64,000 bases of DNA from Rhizobiaceae bacterium (GTDB lineage Bacteria > Pseudomonadota > Alphaproteobacteria > Rhizobiales > Rhizobiaceae), in assembly GCA_905339215.1 (NCBI GenBank), contig CAJPFN010000001.1, positions 1 to 64,000 of the forward strand. The letters run 5' to 3'. The notes beneath the pieces are model-generated. The model saw nothing but the letters and a program-made list of their open reading frames with translations. It searched no databases and was not told the DNA's origin. Position 1 is the first letter of the stretch. The number at the start of each line of letters is the position of its first letter. The translations under genes were made by a program, and so were the position numbers. Positions 1 through 10,618 of this stretch are shown here, piece by piece.

Positions 1-695
1 CAGTCGATGACCTGCGGCGGGTGCGTGAGGCAGACGTGTTCGGGGCGAAGGTCGCCGTGACCCTCGACGATCCGGCCCTCCGCGATCCTGCGCTCCAAGG
101 CCGGCCGAAGCGACACGATACCGGCCTCGACCCGGTCGAGGACCCTTCGCGTCCGGTCTCCGAGCCCGATGTCCTCATGCTCGAGAATCGCCCGCGTCAC
201 CGCGTGCTCGACAACGAAGTGCTCGATGGCCGCGCCGCCATCGGCGAGTTGCGGCGGCAGGGCTGCATAGAAGCCGGTCAGCAGGGAAGCGATCCGCGAC
301 ACGTCGCCCGGCGCCACGCCGCGCGCCTCGATGCGGGCATCGAGCATATCGTGCTGCGGCAGGCGCTCCATCTCGACCAACCAGTCGACGACGTCGCCGG
401 AGCCACCCAGACACAGGCCGCCGGAAGATTTCTTTCGCAGCGGCACGACCGACAGGTAGGTGGACGGAGCCAGCCGGCGGTTGAGACGCAGTTCCTCCTC
501 GCAGAAATGCCGGCGGCTGTCGATCGAGGTGAAATCGAGGAAAGGGCGTCTGAGCGGCTTCTTCAGCTTGTAGACGCGCCGGTCGGTCAGGAAGACCCAG
601 GACATGTGGGTTTCCTTCGCCTCAACCACATGGGTCGCGCCGGCATAGGCCGCCGGATCGTTGAGAAAACGCACCTTCTCGGCAAGTTCAACCAT
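1..695 (-). CDS. Aminoglycoside-phosphotransferase-like kinase, partial (runs off window start)
   Basis: Only the first 231 codons are in the window. The start is the ATG at 695 (protein begins MVELAEKVRFLND), preceded by GGAGGGG about 10 bases upstream. The N-terminal part carries the motif VYKLKKPLRRPFLDF and the phosphotransferase catalytic loop appears as VEGHGDLRPEHVCL near the window edge, giving the HGD triad of APH-fold kinases. The same organisation is seen in the neighbouring gene at 3791-5332, which also has a C-terminal P-loop kinase domain; whether this copy has one cannot be seen. The substrate is unknown. It is the last visible gene of a minus-strand run with Usp, HPF and GroEL genes, which suggests a stress-related role, but that is inference. 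Confidence 0.75.
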   Translation of the reverse strand, partial: MVELAEKVRFLNDPAAYAGATHVVEAKETHMSWVFLTDRRVYKLKKPLRRPFLDFTSIDSRRHFCEEELRLNRRLAPSTYLSVVPLRKKSSGGLCLGGSGDVVDWLVEMERLPQHDMLDARIEARGVAPGDVSRIASLLTGFYAALPPQLADGGAAIEHFVVEHAVTRAILEHEDIGLGDRTRRVLDRVEAGIVSLRPALERRIAEGRIVEGHGDLRPEHVCLTHPPQVID

Positions 696-742
696 CGCCG
701 GCGTCCGTTCCCCTCCGCTCGACTGGGACCGGGAGAGACAGT

Positions 743-1570
743 TCAGCAGGACAGCAGCCGATTCAACTGCGATTTCTGCAAGAGTGTCCGCGTTACCCCG
801 CCGAACGCCCATTCGCGCAGGCGGCTGTGGCCGTAGGCCCCGGCGACGAGGAGGTCGGCTCCGGCGTCCGCCGCGAGTTTCGCCAGGACATCGCCGGCCT
901 CGGCGTCTGCCTTGCCAACGACCTCAGGGCGGGCGCTGACGCCGTGCTTCATCAGGAAGCGCACCACGTCGGCGACGCCCGACCGCGCTGCGGCGCCCGG
1001 CCCCTCCTCGACCGCCGCCACGACCACCTCGGCCGCCGACGTTAGGAAAGGCAGCGCATCGACCACCGCGCGCCGCGCCTCTCTGGTGTCCTTCCACGCG
1101 ACGAGCACGTTGCGCGCCACGACCGGCGCGAGGTCATGGGATGCGAAAAGGACGGGCCGTCCCGCGGCGAGGACGAGGCCCCCGGCGTCGATCCGGCGCG
1201 AGTGATCGGCGAACGGACCGATTGCGGGGCTCCCCGCGACGATTAGGTCGGCCGCGCGGGCCTCCACCGCTAGCGCCTGCGTGGGATTGGCCACTAAACC
1301 GCGCCATGAGAAGCGGACGTCGTCGCCCATCAGCGACTCGAATTCGCGCTGCAGGGCCTCCAGGCGGGTTTCGATCTCGTCTATCTGCGCCCTCAGCACC
1401 CCGCCAGCGGCCGAAATGCCGTCGCTGCCCGGCAACACCACCGGCGCGTCGGCTGCGGCAAAGGCGATCAGGTCCGCCTCGAAGCGGCGGGCCAGCGCCC
1501 GTGCGAATTCCAGCCTCGGCGCCGGCGGCTCGTCGATGTCGAGCTGCACCATGATGGCGTTGTAGATCAT
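743..1570 (-). CDS. Universal stress protein, tandem UspA domains
   Basis: The 275-residue protein is about twice the length of a single UspA domain. The second half begins with VLVAWKDTREARRAV near residue 150 and ends with GAYGHSRLREWAFGGVT, which fits the G-x2-G-x9-G(S/T) nucleotide-binding motif; the first half has a less regular version (VAGSPAIGPFADHS). Such proteins bind ATP or related nucleotides in the cytoplasm and are typically induced by stress or low oxygen. The ATG at 1570 follows GGGAGAG. It lies between the phosphotransferase-like gene and hpf on the same strand, 153 bases from the hpf stop; I saw no FNR-type site in that gap. Confidence 0.85.
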   Translation of the reverse strand: MIYNAIMVQLDIDEPPAPRLEFARALARRFEADLIAFAAADAPVVLPGSDGISAAGGVLRAQIDEIETRLEALQREFESLMGDDVRFSWRGLVANPTQALAVEARAADLIVAGSPAIGPFADHSRRIDAGGLVLAAGRPVLFASHDLAPVVARNVLVAWKDTREARRAVVDALPFLTSAAEVVVAAVEEGPGAAARSGVADVVRFLMKHGVSARPEVVGKADAEAGDVLAKLAADAGADLLVAGAYGHSRLREWAFGGVTRTLLQKSQLNRLLSC

Positions 1571-1723
1571 GCGGCGCTCTCTCCCATTCCAGTCAATGAC
1601 TTGGCGTGTCGCCGACCCGCCTCCGCCGCCTGGCGGCCGGCGCCCGGCCTTGCCGGTCCGGCAGGTGTCGGCATGAACGGCGGCCCGGCAAAACGACGCA
1701 GCCGCATGCTCACATGCGCCTCT

Positions 1724-2053
1724 TCAGTGCCCCGAGGTCTCGCGCTTGCGCTCGAGCAGCAATCGTCCGGCGGCATCGAACGCCTCATGAACGGCAAGCG
1801 CAACGTTTTCAGAGGCTTCGCCGTAGTCGACGGAGCGCGTGACGTCGATGTCCGGCCCCGGAACCTCGACCTTCACGTGAACCTTGAAGGAGCGCCCGCC
1901 CAGCTTCTTCTTCTGCGGCGCCTCGATCACCACCTCGCAGCCGACGATCCGCGGAAAGACCTTCTCCAACTCGCTGATTCGGCGCCGGACATGGTCCTCG
2001 ATTGCTTCGGAGGGCTCGATGTTGCGAAACGCGATCCTGGGTTCGCTCTGCAT
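1724..2053 (-). CDS. hpf: Short ribosome hibernation promoting factor (HPF/YfiA family)
   Basis: The 109-residue protein starts MQSEPRIAFRNIEPSEAIED and shows the HPF core: charged helix DHVRRRISELEKVFPRI, then a strand with EAPQKKKLGGRSFKVHVKVEVPG, and the terminal helix with AVHEAFDAAGRLLLERKR. It lacks the C-terminal dimerisation domain of long HPF, so it belongs to the short class. Family members bind the 30S decoding region and silence ribosomes in stationary phase or anoxia. It follows groEL by 44 bases on the same strand and is probably cotranscribed with it from the FNR-type site at 3781-3794. That places ribosome hibernation under oxygen control here (inference). Confidence 0.87.
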   Translation of the reverse strand: MQSEPRIAFRNIEPSEAIEDHVRRRISELEKVFPRIVGCEVVIEAPQKKKLGGRSFKVHVKVEVPGPDIDVTRSVDYGEASENVALAVHEAFDAAGRLLLERKRETSGH

Positions 2054-2097
2054 TTCCAGTCTTCCTTCTGTACGCGCCGCGGCCGGACGGGCCGAGG

Positions 2098-3720
<1,623 letters not shown>

Positions 3721-3780
3721 CTCAGCACCTCAAGAACGACGGAACCGATCCAAACTATGCAGGCTGCCGCCTTGCCTTCC

Positions 3781-3794
3781 TTGACGCCGGTCAA
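3781..3794. promoter_or_regulatory. FNR/FixK-type box TTGAC-GCCG-GTCAA upstream of groEL
   Basis: A perfect 5-4-5 palindrome matching TTGAY-N4-RTCAA. It ends 60 bases before the groEL ATG and overlaps the stop codon of the kinase gene at 3791-5332. The presumed binding protein is the FNR-family regulator at 5513-6352. Confidence 0.75.
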
Positions 3795-5332
3795 TCGCCC
3801 ACCGGATCGCGGCTCCCGACGAGACCGGAGATCGTGCCGACCACCTCGGCGAGCGGGCCTCCCGCGTCGACACGCGTCCAGCTCATCGCCCCGAGATCCC
3901 GGGTAAGCTGCCGCTCGAGCACGGCGGTCGTCGCGTCCGACGGACCGCCGATACGCGCGAGCACGCGTTCGCGAAGTCGCGATGCTTCCGCCTCCAGCCA
4001 GACGCCGTGGAACGGGACATTTGCGGCATGGGCCGCCGCCTCGACGAGGTCGCGGTTGCCAGGCCTGTCGAAGACCGCGTCCACGACGACGCTGCCGCCG
4101 GCGGCGAGGATCGCCTCGGCGCGTTCGGCGAGCGTTCGATAGACGCGCGCGGAGACTTCGGGGGCGTAGGCGGCATCCGGGAGGCGGGTGTCCGCGGAAA
4201 CGCCGAACAGCCCCTTGCGCACGCGGTCGCTCTCGACGATGCGGGCGCCGGGGGGCGCCCCGACCATCGGCGCGAGCGCCTCGGCGACCGTCGTCTTGCC
4301 CGAGCCGGAGAGGCCGCCGATGGCGACGAGCCCGCCTGGCGCCGACTGGAGAAGGACCCTCGCCAGGTCGAAGTAGGAGCGCGCGATCCCGGCGAGGTGC
4401 CCGCCGCCGCCGGCGGTCTCCGCGGCCTGGGTCGCCGTCACATGGGCGCGGACGGCGGCGCGGACCGCCATGAAGAAGGGCAGGAGCACGAAGCCGTCCT
4501 CGTCGCCCGTCTCGTCGAGGTAGCGGTTCATGGCGAGGTTGGCGAAGGCCGGCAGGTCGCGGTGCCAGAGGTCCATGAGCAGGAAGGCGAAGTCGTAGAG
4601 CACGTCGACGGTGGCGATGCGGTCGTTGAACTCGATGCAGTCGAACAGTCGCGGCCGGCCGCGAAAGAGGCAGATGTTGCGCAGGTGCAGGTCGCCGTGG
4701 CAGCGACGGATGCGCCCCTCTTCGCCACGCCGGTCGAGCAGCGGGGAAGCCCGCTCCAGTGCGGCGCGAAACGCGTGGTTGAACGCGGCGGTCTCCCTGC
4801 CCGAAAAGACGCTGCTGGTGGCGAAGCCCGCCTCGTTGACGTCGAGCACGCCGGCCATGTTGGCGGTGCCCCGCTCGGACGGCACCACCGGCGCGTCGCG
4901 GTGGAAGAGCGCGATCATGTGCGCGACCTCCTCCATCTGCCGCGCGGTAAGGCGGGAACTTGCCGCCATGCTGTCGAAGAGACAGTCCTGTTCGAAGCGC
5001 ACCATCTCGACGACGGCGTCGACCAGTTCGCCCTCGCCGCCAAAGCCGAGCCGGCCCTGCGCGTCGCGGCGTATCTCGCGGGCGCCGAGATAGAGGCCCG
5101 GCGCGGTGGGGGAGTTGAGCTCGACCTCCTTCCTGCAGGCGGCGAGGCGGAGCCCGGCGCTGGAGAAATCGACATAGGGCAGCTTCACCGCGCGCTTCAG
5201 CTTGAAAGCCCGGTTACCGACGAGGAAGACCAGCGAGATGTGGGTCTCCATCACCTCGACCGGCCCGTCCTCGCCATGGGTGTAGGGGCTGGTCAGGAAA
5301 GCGACGACGGCTGACTGGTCCTCGACGATCAT
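3791..5332 (-). CDS. Bifunctional phosphotransferase/P-loop kinase protein
   Basis: The product of 513 residues has an N-terminal APH-like kinase domain with catalytic loop RRCHGDLHLRNICL and metal-binding LFDCIEFNDRIATVDVLYD, followed by a C-terminal AAA/gluconate-kinase-like domain with Walker A AIGGLSGSGKTTVAEAL. This fusion is a known family annotated as bifunctional aminoglycoside phosphotransferase/ATP-binding protein; its true substrate is not established. I place the start at the ATG at 5332 (MIVEDQSAVVAFL), which follows AAGGAG at ideal spacing, rather than at an upstream in-frame codon that adds 60 unconserved residues. A near-match FNR box lies 117 bases upstream. A second gene of the same N-terminal type is at the window start. 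Confidence 0.85.
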   Translation of the reverse strand: MIVEDQSAVVAFLTSPYTHGEDGPVEVMETHISLVFLVGNRAFKLKRAVKLPYVDFSSAGLRLAACRKEVELNSPTAPGLYLGAREIRRDAQGRLGFGGEGELVDAVVEMVRFEQDCLFDSMAASSRLTARQMEEVAHMIALFHRDAPVVPSERGTANMAGVLDVNEAGFATSSVFSGRETAAFNHAFRAALERASPLLDRRGEEGRIRRCHGDLHLRNICLFRGRPRLFDCIEFNDRIATVDVLYDFAFLLMDLWHRDLPAFANLAMNRYLDETGDEDGFVLLPFFMAVRAAVRAHVTATQAAETAGGGGHLAGIARSYFDLARVLLQSAPGGLVAIGGLSGSGKTTVAEALAPMVGAPPGARIVESDRVRKGLFGVSADTRLPDAAYAPEVSARVYRTLAERAEAILAAGGSVVVDAVFDRPGNRDLVEAAAHAANVPFHGVWLEAEASRLRERVLARIGGPSDATTAVLERQLTRDLGAMSWTRVDAGGPLAEVVGTISGLVGSRDPVGD

Positions 5333-5449
5333 CCGAACTCCTTCGTTGCCGCGCGTTTTTTCGTCGAATGCGCCATCGCTCAAGCGGAATCTGCAGGCGA
5401 CTCTACCGACCTTCTGTCGCGAAGCTAGTGACGGTTCCGCGACGCAGCC

Positions 5450-5463
5450 TTGAGGCGAATCAA
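5450..5463. promoter_or_regulatory. FNR/FixK-like box with one mismatch, TTGAG-GCGA-ATCAA
   Basis: One base differs from the TTGAY-N4-RTCAA consensus in the left arm; read on the minus strand it is TTGAT-TCGC-CTCAA. It lies in the gap between the FNR-family gene (stop at 5513) and the kinase start at 5332, so it could drive the kinase gene. Confidence 0.5.
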
Positions 5464-5512
5464 ATAAGGAGATGGCAGAGCGGACCGCCGTGCCGCACCC
5501 GCCGGCCGCCAC

Positions 5513-6352
5513 CTATTCCTCCATCTCGACGACACGCCGCCCTGCCACGGTCTGCCGCATCGCGGAGCCGGCGTCCGCCAGATGCCGGTGGCCTTGCGGT
5601 CCGGCTATCCGGCCATCGAAATCCAGCTCCTCGCGGCCGGAAAGGGCGACGAGGCGGTCCCACCGGACGACCTCGAAGTTCTGTGCGTCGATGATGCGGA
5701 TCACGCCCCTTCGCGCCATGGCGCGGATGGTGCGGCTGATCGATTCCACCGTCGTGCCGAGATAGGTCGCCATGTCGCGCCGGCCGATCGGGACGGAGAT
5801 GTGCGGCCCCGGCATCCATCCGTCCGACGCCGTCTTCATCATTCGATGGCGCACGATGATCAGGAACGCGGCGACGCGCTCCAGCACCGTCTGGCAGCCG
5901 AGCAGGACCATCCAGTCGCGCGCGGCGTCCAGCTCGTCGAGCGTGCTGAGCAGAACCTCGTGCTCGACGTCAGGGTTGGCGACGAGCAGCGCCTCGAAGG
6001 CGGCGCGATCGAAGCAGCACAGCTCGACGTCGGTGGCCGCCTCGATGGCGTAGCGCGAGTGCGAGGCGAAAACCCTGCCGAACATGTCGGAGGGGAACAG
6101 CAGGCCGACGATCTGCTGGCGGCCGTCCGCCATTGTCCTGACCATGCGCAGCACGCCGCGGACGACATTTCCGACAATACCGGCCTCCTCGGCTTCACCG
6201 ACGATGGTCTCGCCGGCGGCGAACGTCCGGCGGTGGGAGATGCGGTTCAGGTCCGTCCGGATCCTGCCGTCGGCCGCGGCGCAGACGGACCGATGCTGTA
6301 TCGGGCAGAGGTCGCATTTCTGAGTCGGATTGACGTGCGATCCTGCCCGCAT
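5513..6352 (-). CDS. FNR-type oxygen-responsive transcription regulator (Crp/Fnr family)
   Basis: The protein of 279 residues begins with a cysteine cluster C13, C16, C24 (CDLCPIQHRSVC) and has a candidate fourth ligand at C112 or C113 (ELCCFDR), the arrangement expected for an oxygen-labile [4Fe-4S] cluster as in FNR/FnrN. A cyclic-nucleotide-binding-fold core spans roughly residues 40-150. The helix-turn-helix contains GRRDMATYLGTTVESISRTI, where E203, S206 and R207 match the E--SR recognition pattern for TTGAT half-sites. The C-terminus extends about 40 residues past the HTH. The gene follows the attachment-family gene on the same strand, downstream of an exact FNR box at 6940-6953, so it is probably autoregulated. 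It is the likely master of the sites listed in this block. Confidence 0.9.
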   Translation of the reverse strand: MRAGSHVNPTQKCDLCPIQHRSVCAAADGRIRTDLNRISHRRTFAAGETIVGEAEEAGIVGNVVRGVLRMVRTMADGRQQIVGLLFPSDMFGRVFASHSRYAIEAATDVELCCFDRAAFEALLVANPDVEHEVLLSTLDELDAARDWMVLLGCQTVLERVAAFLIIVRHRMMKTASDGWMPGPHISVPIGRRDMATYLGTTVESISRTIRAMARRGVIRIIDAQNFEVVRWDRLVALSGREELDFDGRIAGPQGHRHLADAGSAMRQTVAGRRVVEMEE

Positions 6353-6371
6353 CCAGCGATCCTTTCAGCTT

Positions 6372-6878
6372 TCAAGGCACCTGGGTTCGCGCGCCCGGCG
6401 CGGGTGCCGCCTCGCCGAGAGGGACACGCCCGACATCGAGTGCGGCAAGCGCGTCGCGGAGCTCGGACGACGGCATCCGGGTCAGGTCCCGCGGGACTTC
6501 CCTGATGGTGACACTGCGCAGCGCGTTCGTGAAGGCATGGCGGAGATCGCCAAGCATCTGCGGCGCCGCGACCACGGCGAGCCGGTCGAAATCGCCGGCG
6601 CGCCGATGGCTGTCGAGCACCTCGGTCAGCAGGCTGGCGAAGGCCCGCTCATCCTCACGTACCGGATCGGAACGATATTCCATCGCCGAGCGGCGGACCC
6701 CTTCGGAGGCGAAGCTGCGGCCCGGTCGGTCGGCCATGATCTCGCGCAGCTGGCGCTGCTCGGCACGGAAGACCAGCTCGTCCGGGCTTTCGCCGGGCCC
6801 GGATTTGCGGAAGGGGTCCCGCAGGATCCGCGCACGCGATCCGTCCGCCACCAGAACCCACACTCTAGGGGTTTTCAT
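6372..6878 (-). CDS. Host-attachment/eRF1-like family protein (PF10116 type)
   Basis: The protein of 168 residues begins KTPRVWVLVADGSRARILRDP, the strand-turn-helix signature of the family named protein required for attachment to host cells. Later parts HRRAGDFDRLAVVAAPQMLGDLRHAF and VTIREVPRDLTRMPSSELRDAL match the family's C-terminal layout. The family name comes from one plant-attachment phenotype; the fold is related to eRF1 domain 2/3, so a ribosome-associated stress role is possible but unproven. It has an exact FNR box 61 bases upstream of the start and is followed by the FNR-family gene after 19 bases, so the two probably form an operon. Confidence 0.8.
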   Translation of the reverse strand: MKTPRVWVLVADGSRARILRDPFRKSGPGESPDELVFRAEQRQLREIMADRPGRSFASEGVRRSAMEYRSDPVREDERAFASLLTEVLDSHRRAGDFDRLAVVAAPQMLGDLRHAFTNALRSVTIREVPRDLTRMPSSELRDALAALDVGRVPLGEAAPAPGARTQVP

Positions 6879-6939
6879 CGTAGCTCTCCCAGGTCGAACT
6901 CGTTTGAAAAAACAATGTCAGCCGCCGCTCCGGAAAGTG

Positions 6940-6953
6940 TTGATCGGGATCAA
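6940..6953. promoter_or_regulatory. Exact FNR box TTGAT-CGGG-ATCAA in divergent promoter region
   Basis: Perfect consensus FNR palindrome between the divergent attachment-family gene (start 6878) and phasin gene (start 7057). Its distance of 61 bases to the minus-strand start resembles the groEL case; it may also serve the phasin-phaC operon. Confidence 0.85.
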
Positions 6954-7056
6954 TGAAGCCGGCCAACGAAAGCCTAGGAAAGAGCGTAGTCCCGCCGGCC
7001 GCCGGGCGGAGTTCCGGCGCATGCCGCGAAGCGGTTCCAATAACCGGAGACCTATC

Positions 7057-7446
7057 ATGTCCAAGCCCGTCGCACCTGCCCAGCAGGATCCGTTTGCCCT
7101 GACCTCGCCCATGGCCGCCAACGCGCAGAAGTTCCTGTTCTCGATGGCCCGCCTGCAGGCGCAGGGTTACAAGGCGATGATGCGCTACCAGATCGAGGCG
7201 CTGTCGTTTCTGAAGCACCGTTACGAGGAAGACGTGAAACTGGCCGAGGAGCTCGCTGCCTCGACCGACTTCACCGACGCCTTCGACGTCTATGCTGGCT
7301 TCGTCCAGAACGCCGTCACGGAATATTCATCCGAGAGCGGCAAGATGGCCAATATCGGTTCCCGGATCGCCTCGGAGACCGCCCGGCGCGTGCGCAGGGA
7401 GACCGATGCGGCGATCGAAGACATGGCCGCGCAGACCGTCGCCTGA
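7057..7446 (+). CDS. Phasin family protein
   Basis: The 129-residue protein starts MSKPVAPAQQDPF and is almost entirely predicted helix, with the phasin-like stretch QKFLFSMARLQAQGYKAMMRYQIEALSFLKHR followed by helices rich in A, E and R. Phasins coat polyhydroxyalkanoate granules and control their size. The ATG at 7057 follows GGAGA. The PHA synthase gene begins 46 bases downstream, so the pair is likely one operon transcribed away from the FNR box at 6940-6953. This suggests granule formation is tied to low oxygen, as known in other alphaproteobacteria. The family assignment rests on helical character plus the neighbouring phaC. Confidence 0.75.
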   Translation: MSKPVAPAQQDPFALTSPMAANAQKFLFSMARLQAQGYKAMMRYQIEALSFLKHRYEEDVKLAEELAASTDFTDAFDVYAGFVQNAVTEYSSESGKMANIGSRIASETARRVRRETDAAIEDMAAQTVA

Positions 7447-7492
7447 TCCCTCCGCCCGACGCTCACGGCGCGCCGCAGTCCGGGATCGCAGC

Positions 7493-9373
7493 ATGACGAA
7501 GGGTCGCATGGAAAGGCGATTGTTAACGGCGAAGAGCCGCAGCCCGATTGGCGTCCGCGACCGAGCGCGGCCCGTGGTTGCCAGGCGGGAGCCGCCCGCA
7601 CCGCCCGCAAGGCCGCTGGGCTTGGCCGGCACCCCTGCCGACAACGCCACGGAGAGCGAATACCGCGTCGCCGACCGGCTGTTCCATGCGGCGATCGCCG
7701 CCGCAACGGGGGGCCTGTCGCCAATCAGCATCGCCGAAGCGTGGCACGACTGGATGCTGAACCTCGCGATTTCGCCCGGCAAGCAGCAGGAGTTGCTGGC
7801 GAAGGCGATCGAGAAGAACGCGCGAATGCAGCGCTTCCTGGCTGCCTGCGCCACGAGCAGCGAGGCGCCTCCGGTAATCGCACCGCTGCCGCAGGATCGG
7901 CGTTTCCGCGCGCCGGCGTGGCAGGCCTTTCCCTTCAACGTGCTGCAGCAGTCTTTCCTCCTGACCCAGCAGTGGTGGCACAATGCCACGACCGGCGTGC
8001 CCGGGGTGAGCGCGCAGCACGAGCGCGTGGTCGAGTTTCATAGCCGGCAGTTCCTCGACATGCTGTCGCCGTCGAATTTCCTCGCCACCAACCCGGAGAT
8101 TCTCGAGCGCACTGTGCGCGAGGGCGGCGCCAACCTCGTCCGTGGGCTGGACAACCTCGTCGAGGACTGGAAGCGGCTCGACAGCGGCAATCGGCCTGCC
8201 GGGACGGAGGCCTTCGCGGTCGGCGGGACGGTAGCGGTGACGCCGGGCGACGTCATCTTCCGCAACGAACTGATCGAGCTGATCCAGTACCGGCCATCGA
8301 CCGGGACGGTCAGGCCGGAGCCGGTGCTGATCGTGCCGGCGTGGATCATGAAATACTACATCCTCGACCTGTCGCCGCAGAACTCGCTGATCCGCCATCT
8401 GGTGGCGCAAGGCTTCACGGTCTTCTGCATCTCCTGGCGCAATCCCGGCCCCGAGCACCGCGACCTGTCGCTCGACGACTACCGCCGCCTCGGCGTCATG
8501 GCCGCGGTGGGCGCCGCAGGCGCGATCGCCGGCGGGGCGAAGATCCACGCGGTCGGCTACTGCCTCGGCGGGACGCTACTGTCGATCGCCGCGGCAGCGA
8601 TGGCGCGCGACGGCGACGACCGGCTGAAGAGCGTGTCGCTGTTTGCCGCGCAGGTCGACTTCGAGGAGCCGGGCGAACTCGGACTTTTCATCGACGAGAG
8701 CCAGGTTGCCTTCATCGAGGACGTGATGTGGCAGGACGGCTATCTCGACCAGCGGCGGATGGCGGGCGCCTTCCAGATGATCCGCTCGCAGGATCTCGTC
8801 TGGTCGCGGCTGATCGGCGAATACCTGATAGGCGAGCGGCCGCCGATGACCGATCTGATGGCATGGAACGCCGACGCCACGCGCATGCCCTACCGCATGC
8901 ATTCCGAGTACCTGCGCTCGCTGTTCCTGCACAACGACCTGGCGCAGGGCCGCTTCGCCGTCGATGGCAGGCCGGTCCATGTCGAGGATATCGCTGTGCC
9001 GGTGTTCGCCGTCGGCACGCTGACCGACCACGTGGCGCCGTGGCGCTCGGTGTTCAAGCTGGTGCACATCCTCGACACGGACGTCGACTTCGTGCTGACC
9101 AACGGGGGGCACAACGCAGGCATTGTCGCCGAGCCCGGCAATCCGCGACGCGCCTACCGGCATCTCGAATACCGCCACGGCACGCCGCACCCGGCACCGG
9201 ACCCCTGGATGAAGGAGGCCGAAGAGCACCCCGGCTCGTGGTGGCCTTCCTGGTTCGCCTGGCTGGCGGAGCACTCGGGCGAGCAGACGCTGCCCGGCCG
9301 CGCGGCCGGCGGCGGGCGGTCCGAGTATCGGACGATCGCGGCCGCGCCCGGCATCTACGTGCTCCAACCCTGA
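7493..9373 (+). CDS. phaC: Class I poly(3-hydroxyalkanoate) synthase
   Basis: The product of 626 residues polymerises 3-hydroxyacyl-CoA into PHA at the granule surface. It shows the lipase-like box GYCLGG with the nucleophilic cysteine at about residue 357, the aspartate region FAVGTLTDHVAPW, and the histidine motif NGGHNAGIV. The N-terminal domain FRAPAWQAFPFNVLQQSFLL is the usual PhaC_N signature. Length fits class I enzymes, which need no PhaE or PhaR. Two starts are possible: ATG at 7493, or ATG at 7508, which has a better GAAGGG ribosome site; an earlier in-frame ATG overlaps the phasin gene and is unlikely. It follows the phasin gene and ends facing the exporter genes. Confidence 0.93.
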   Translation: MTKGRMERRLLTAKSRSPIGVRDRARPVVARREPPAPPARPLGLAGTPADNATESEYRVADRLFHAAIAAATGGLSPISIAEAWHDWMLNLAISPGKQQELLAKAIEKNARMQRFLAACATSSEAPPVIAPLPQDRRFRAPAWQAFPFNVLQQSFLLTQQWWHNATTGVPGVSAQHERVVEFHSRQFLDMLSPSNFLATNPEILERTVREGGANLVRGLDNLVEDWKRLDSGNRPAGTEAFAVGGTVAVTPGDVIFRNELIELIQYRPSTGTVRPEPVLIVPAWIMKYYILDLSPQNSLIRHLVAQGFTVFCISWRNPGPEHRDLSLDDYRRLGVMAAVGAAGAIAGGAKIHAVGYCLGGTLLSIAAAAMARDGDDRLKSVSLFAAQVDFEEPGELGLFIDESQVAFIEDVMWQDGYLDQRRMAGAFQMIRSQDLVWSRLIGEYLIGERPPMTDLMAWNADATRMPYRMHSEYLRSLFLHNDLAQGRFAVDGRPVHVEDIAVPVFAVGTLTDHVAPWRSVFKLVHILDTDVDFVLTNGGHNAGIVAEPGNPRRAYRHLEYRHGTPHPAPDPWMKEAEEHPGSWWPSWFAWLAEHSGEQTLPGRAAGGGRSEYRTIAAAPGIYVLQP

Positions 9374-9405
9374 CGGCGACCGGCGACGGACAGGATCTCG
9401 CCGCT

Positions 9406-10614
9406 CTACTTCGCCGCGGTACCGTCCCTGACCTCGATCAGGCTGCCGTCCTCGACCTTGTCGCTCGGGTGCAGCACGACGCGCTGGCCGGCGGCGAGCC
9501 CGCCCTTCACCTCCGCGACCTCGTCGTTCATGTGGTCGATCTCGACCGCCGCGCGCTTCAGCCGGTCGCCGTCTACGACGAACACGCTCCACCGGCTGCC
9601 CTCGCGGAACAGTGCGCCGATCGGGACCTGCAGGCAGGCGGCGCATTCCCACACCACCATCTCGGCGAAGACACGGAAGCCGTGGCCAAGCCGCGAATCC
9701 GTCTCCTCGAGATCGAGAACGGCGTTGACTCGCTGCTCCTCGATGCCCAGTGCCGAAACCTTCGTGAAGGCCGCCGGATCGATGCGCCGCACACGGGCGG
9801 GCAGCGGCTGCGCGCCACCCCAGTCGGTGACCGAGGCGCGCGTGCCCGGGCCGATGGCGACGGCGTCGGAGGAGAGGAGGTCGACGACGACCTCGAGGTC
9901 GCCGGTATTGCCAACCTCGGCGATCTTGGTGCCTATGGCGACGGCTTGCTCGCTACGCGCCAGCACGCCGAGCACGGTGCCGTCGACCGGCGCGGTGAGG
10001 TTGATGCAACAATCGCCGTTGCCGGCTCCAGGAGCCGGCTGCAGAAGCCGCGCCTCGGCGCTGGCCAGCTCGGCCTTGCGAACCTCGATGGTCGCTCGAG
10101 CGGCGTCGACGGCCGCCTTCTGTATCTCGACCTGGCTGGCGTAGCGCTGCAATGCGCTCTCCGAGATGATGCCCGGGGCGAACAGCTTCAGCGCCCGATC
10201 GAGTTCGTCCTGGGCGAGCCTGAGTGCCGTCGTGGCGCGCGCCAGCTCGATCTCGGCGATGGCGACGGCCGAACGGGCGGCGTCGCGCGCAGCGAGCAGC
10301 TCGGCCTCCGTGCGCCGGTCGATCAGCGGCGGATCGAGCGGGTGGATCGAGGCGACGACGGTAATGCCCGCGCGCAGGCTGTCGCCTTCCTTGATCACGG
10401 TGCGCGCCAGGTGGCCGGCGATCGGCGCCGAGATCGTGTAGACTTCGCGAACGCGCGTGGTTCCCTCCTCGCGAATCGTCACGCGCATCGGCGCCTCGAA
10501 CACCTCGGCAATGTCGACCAGCAACGGCTGCTCGCGCAGCGCATAGGCGAAGCCGCCGACAACCGCCAATCCGACGGTCGCGTAGGCCAGGCGTTTCAGC
10601 CACACCTTGTTCAT
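9406..10614 (-). CDS. HlyD/MacA-type periplasmic adaptor of an ABC exporter
   Basis: The protein of 402 residues has one N-terminal transmembrane segment (LAYATVGLAVVGGFAYAL), a lipoyl-like half YTISAPIAGHLARTVIKEGDSLRAG, a long alpha-hairpin (about residues 95-195, rich in A, E and R), the second lipoyl half LTAPVDGTVLGVLARSEQAVAIG, and a C-terminal beta-barrel. Such adaptors bridge inner-membrane transporters to outer-membrane channels. It is the last gene of a three-gene operon (ATPase, permease, adaptor), 4 bases after the permease. No TolC-like gene is adjacent. The cargo cannot be told from sequence. Confidence 0.85.
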   Translation of the reverse strand: MNKVWLKRLAYATVGLAVVGGFAYALREQPLLVDIAEVFEAPMRVTIREEGTTRVREVYTISAPIAGHLARTVIKEGDSLRAGITVVASIHPLDPPLIDRRTEAELLAARDAARSAVAIAEIELARATTALRLAQDELDRALKLFAPGIISESALQRYASQVEIQKAAVDAARATIEVRKAELASAEARLLQPAPGAGNGDCCINLTAPVDGTVLGVLARSEQAVAIGTKIAEVGNTGDLEVVVDLLSSDAVAIGPGTRASVTDWGGAQPLPARVRRIDPAAFTKVSALGIEEQRVNAVLDLEETDSRLGHGFRVFAEMVVWECAACLQVPIGALFREGSRWSVFVVDGDRLKRAAVEIDHMNDEVAEVKGGLAAGQRVVLHPSDKVEDGSLIEVRDGTAAK

Positions 10615-10618
10615 CGGA

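Noticed and set aside
1567-1803. Small minus-strand ORF of 78 codons between usp and hpf
   Set aside because: It overlaps both genes' ends in another frame, is rich in R/P/A and has no ribosome site or family similarity.
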